Positions 6,971 to 8,039 of a stretch of DNA of 8,039 bases are shown one piece after another. The notes under the pieces are model-generated. The model had not been told where the DNA came from. It saw nothing but the letters and a program-made list of their open reading frames with translations, and did not search any database. This DNA is from Paramuribaculum sp. Its GTDB lineage: Bacteria; Bacteroidota; Bacteroidia; Bacteroidales; Muribaculaceae. The position numbers and the translations under genes are program-made. The stretch spans positions 1 through 8,039 of the forward strand of contig VSPV01000117.1 of assembly GCA_009775605.1 (NCBI GenBank), read 5' to 3'. The number at the start of each line of letters is the position of its first letter. Within the stretch, counting starts at the first letter, position 1.

Positions 6971-7174
6971 ATGACTCTGAACATCATTCCTCCCACGGCA
7001 ATAGCATGGATCTACATGGCAGCCGCACTGATACTGGCCGTGGGAATCGGAGCGGCAATAGACCGCCTTTACCTCCGCCGCCGATTCCGCGGCACAAACC
7101 GTGATTCCGTACGCATGGCCGTGCAGCCGGCACAAACAGCCCGGCGCACTTCAAAATATTCCCGCCAACAGTAG
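6971..7174 (+). CDS. Hypothetical 67-residue single-pass membrane protein
   Basis: I do not recognise this protein. Its support is indirect. Residues 11-29 (AIAWIYMAAALILAVGIGA) form one clear membrane helix. It is followed by a strongly basic stretch, RLYLRRRFR at 32-40, which predicts the C-terminal tail in the cytoplasm. The rest of the tail (about 40-67) is polar and basic with no recognisable motif. Codon choice (many GCC, CTG, CGC and GTG third-position G/C codons) resembles the neighbouring core genes, unlike the overlapping frames. The start ATG has no Shine-Dalgarno sequence and I see no good -7 element upstream. The gene stands alone between the transporter terminator and the tRNA promoter, and its stop codon is 21 bases before that -7 element. 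It could be a small regulator of a membrane complex, or a chance reading frame. Confidence 0.5.
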   Translation: MTLNIIPPTAIAWIYMAAALILAVGIGAAIDRLYLRRRFRGTNRDSVRMAVQPAQTARRTSKYSRQQ

Positions 7175-7194
7175 CATATTTGAAAAAATAGTCT

Positions 7195-7202
7195 TACCTT
7201 TG
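7195..7202 (+). promoter_or_regulatory. -7 promoter element for tRNA-Pro
   Basis: TACCTTTG matches TAnnTTTG exactly and ends 13 bases before the mature tRNA 5' end, a normal distance for a tRNA promoter. A TTTG at 7179-7182 lies only 12 bases upstream of it, shorter than the usual 19-21 base spacing, so the -33 element is uncertain. Confidence 0.6.
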
Positions 7203-7215
7203 TGGCCGCAAAGCT

Positions 7216-7288
7216 CGGGGTGTAGCACAGTTGGCAGCGCGCCACGTTCGGGACGTGGAGGTCGGAAGTTCGAGTCTTCTCACCCCGA
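7216..7288 (+). tRNA. tRNA-Pro, anticodon CGG
   Basis: The 73-base cloverleaf has a perfect acceptor stem, CGGGGTG (7216-7222) with CACCCCG (7281-7287). The anticodon stem is CCACG/CGTGG around the loop TTCGGGA, giving anticodon CGG, which reads CCG proline codons. The T arm is GGAAG-TTCGAGT-CTTCT. The C1-G72 pair with discriminator A73 is the bacterial tRNA-Pro identity pattern. The CCA end is not encoded; CGA follows, so CCA must be added by the nucleotidyltransferase. The D stem GCAC/GCGC contains an A12-C23 mismatch. Its own -7 element and terminator make it a single-gene unit. Confidence 0.95.
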
Positions 7289-7300
7289 CGAGTTAAAAGC

Positions 7301-7341
7301 AAGTGAGTGCAATACAACAAGTTGCGCTCACTTTTCTTTTT
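7301..7341 (+). terminator. Intrinsic terminator of the tRNA-Pro gene
   Basis: AAGTGAGTGCAA at 7301-7312 pairs with TTGCGCTCACTT at 7322-7333 (12 bp with one G-T wobble) around a 9-base loop. It is followed by TTCTTTTT to 7341. It begins 13 bases after the tRNA, so it terminates the tRNA transcript and separates it from the toxin-antitoxin genes. Confidence 0.88.
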
Positions 7342-7402
7342 AAGCCGGAACAAAATCGGCACATGATGTCAACCTAACTTTATCAAAATACCGCAACAAC
7401 CA

Positions 7403-7433
7403 TTTAGCAATTAATGTTTTATTTGTATATTTA
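7403..7433 (+). promoter_or_regulatory. Possible promoter of the mntA-hepT pair
   Basis: TATATTTA at 7426-7433 differs from the -7 consensus TAnnTTTG by one base. TTTA at 7403-7406 differs from the -33 TTTG by one base, and the two are 19 bases apart, the expected spacing. The -7 element lies 33 bases before the mntA start. The match is imperfect in AT-rich DNA, so this is a candidate only. Confidence 0.35.
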
Positions 7434-7466
7434 CGCTGAATAAACCGGATAAAAGCGAAACAATAT

Positions 7467-7772
7467 ATGCACCTTGTCGAAATAAACATCCACAAAATCA
7501 TTGAGCTCTGCAAACGTTTTCACGTTCGCAAGCTTTGGGTATTCGGTTCTATCCTCACAGACCGATTCAACGACGAAAGCGATGTCGACCTGTGTGTTGA
7601 TTTTGACAAAAGCAAGATCAGTCTACTTGATTATGCCGACAACTTTTTCGATTTTCAGTATGCTCTTGAAGACTTATTCGGACGCAATGTAGACCTAACT
7701 GAAGACAGTGCTGTCCGCAACCGTTATTTCCGTGAAGAGCTGGACGAAAAACGCAAATTGATTTATGGCTGA
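7467..7772 (+). CDS. mntA: MntA-type minimal nucleotidyltransferase antitoxin
   Basis: This is a 101-residue minimal nucleotidyltransferase of the DNA polymerase beta-like superfamily. In the studied MntA-HepT system the antitoxin uses ATP to add AMP units to a tyrosine of the HEPN toxin, blocking its RNase activity. The defining GSX10DXD motif is exact: G27-S28, ten residues, then D39-V-D41. A third acidic residue is D76 in NVDL. The C-terminal part (FREELDEKRKLIYG) is typical of the family. Its last 8 bases overlap the start of the HEPN gene (ATGGCTGA), which indicates coupled translation of the two partners. Base composition is AT-richer than the core genes before the tRNA. A plain nucleotidyltransferase-domain annotation would also fit, but the pairing makes the antitoxin role likely. 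Confidence 0.88.
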   Translation: MHLVEINIHKIIELCKRFHVRKLWVFGSILTDRFNDESDVDLCVDFDKSKISLLDYADNFFDFQYALEDLFGRNVDLTEDSAVRNRYFREELDEKRKLIYG

Positions 7773-8037
7773 GAGATTGGTGGAAAAATATCTAAATGAT
7801 ATTTTAGATTCAATTACACAGGTTGAGTCATATTTTGCTACTTTTCCTCGCAGATTTGATGTCTACTGCGAGACTCCGATGATGCAACGTGCGATACAGA
7901 TGAACATATCTATCATTGGTGAAGCTACAAATAAATTATTAAAAATTGTTCCCGAAATTCCAATTACTAAAGCACGAAAGATTGTCGACACACGCAATTA
8001 TATGATACATGGTTACCTGTTGGTTGAATTAAATTAG
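7765..8037 (+). CDS. hepT: HepT-type HEPN toxin (DUF86), apparently shortened at the C terminus
   Basis: This 90-residue helical protein is a HEPN-domain putative RNase toxin of the HepT/DUF86 family, the partner of mntA. The catalytic motif RX4HXY is present in RNYMIHGY: R77, H82 and Y84. Y84 corresponds to the tyrosine AMPylated by MntA in the studied pair. Further family features are the helix containing IGEATNKLL (51-59) and the preceding MMQRAIQMN. Family members usually run on after HGY for about 25-35 residues, with a helix containing a 'VW' pair. Here the frame stops after only LLVELN, two bases before the window end. This may be a premature stop, a frameshift or an insertion junction just beyond the window, so activity is uncertain. 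Composition is AT-rich, supporting horizontal origin. Confidence 0.78.
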   Translation: MAERLVEKYLNDILDSITQVESYFATFPRRFDVYCETPMMQRAIQMNISIIGEATNKLLKIVPEIPITKARKIVDTRNYMIHGYLLVELN

Positions 8038-8039
8038 AG

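Overview
The window looks like chromosomal DNA of an anaerobic gut Bacteroidales, possibly a Muribaculaceae-like genome. This rests on three things. Start codons are not preceded by recognisable Shine-Dalgarno sequences. Several genes are preceded by Bacteroidetes-type -7 elements (TAnnTTTG). The proteins read like Bacteroidetes versions of their families. The family-level placement is inference. Core genes are rather GC-rich, while the two edges (1-298 and about 7343-8039) are clearly AT-richer.

Layout, all genes on the + strand. (1) 1-298: AT-rich non-coding DNA. (2) 299-1033: a secreted M15-type zinc peptidase predicted to cut cell-wall peptides. (3) 1218-4626: an aspT-aspD operon, made of an aspartate:alanine exchanger and an aspartate 4-decarboxylase. 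It has a -7 element at 1143-1150 and a strong terminator at 4681-4730. (4) 4816-5253: sufE, the sulfur-transfer partner of a SufS cysteine desulfurase, with a perfect 14-bp palindrome in its promoter region. (5) 5307-6812: a POT/PTR-family peptide transporter with unusual residues at conserved proton-coupling positions, followed by a long bidirectional hairpin terminator. (6) 6971-7174: a probable 67-residue single-pass membrane protein. (7) 7216-7288: tRNA-Pro(CGG) with its own -7 element and terminator. (8) 7467-8037: a mntA-hepT (MNT/HEPN) toxin-antitoxin pair overlapping by 8 bp. Its HEPN toxin carries the RX4HXY motif but stops only six residues later, so it looks C-terminally shortened.

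The clear functional unit is aspT-aspD. Imported aspartate is decarboxylated to alanine and CO2, the reaction consumes a proton in the cytoplasm, and alanine leaves through the same exchanger. In other bacteria this cycle yields proton-motive force and acid tolerance. The peptide transporter could supply amino acids, but its link to the operon is only proximity. The toxin-antitoxin pair directly after a tRNA gene, in AT-richer DNA, suggests an accessory insertion. I found no CRISPR array, insertion sequence, rRNA or clearly new multi-gene system. The items most worth a second look are the shortened HepT, the promoter palindrome and inverted repeat, and the altered motifs of the peptide transporter.
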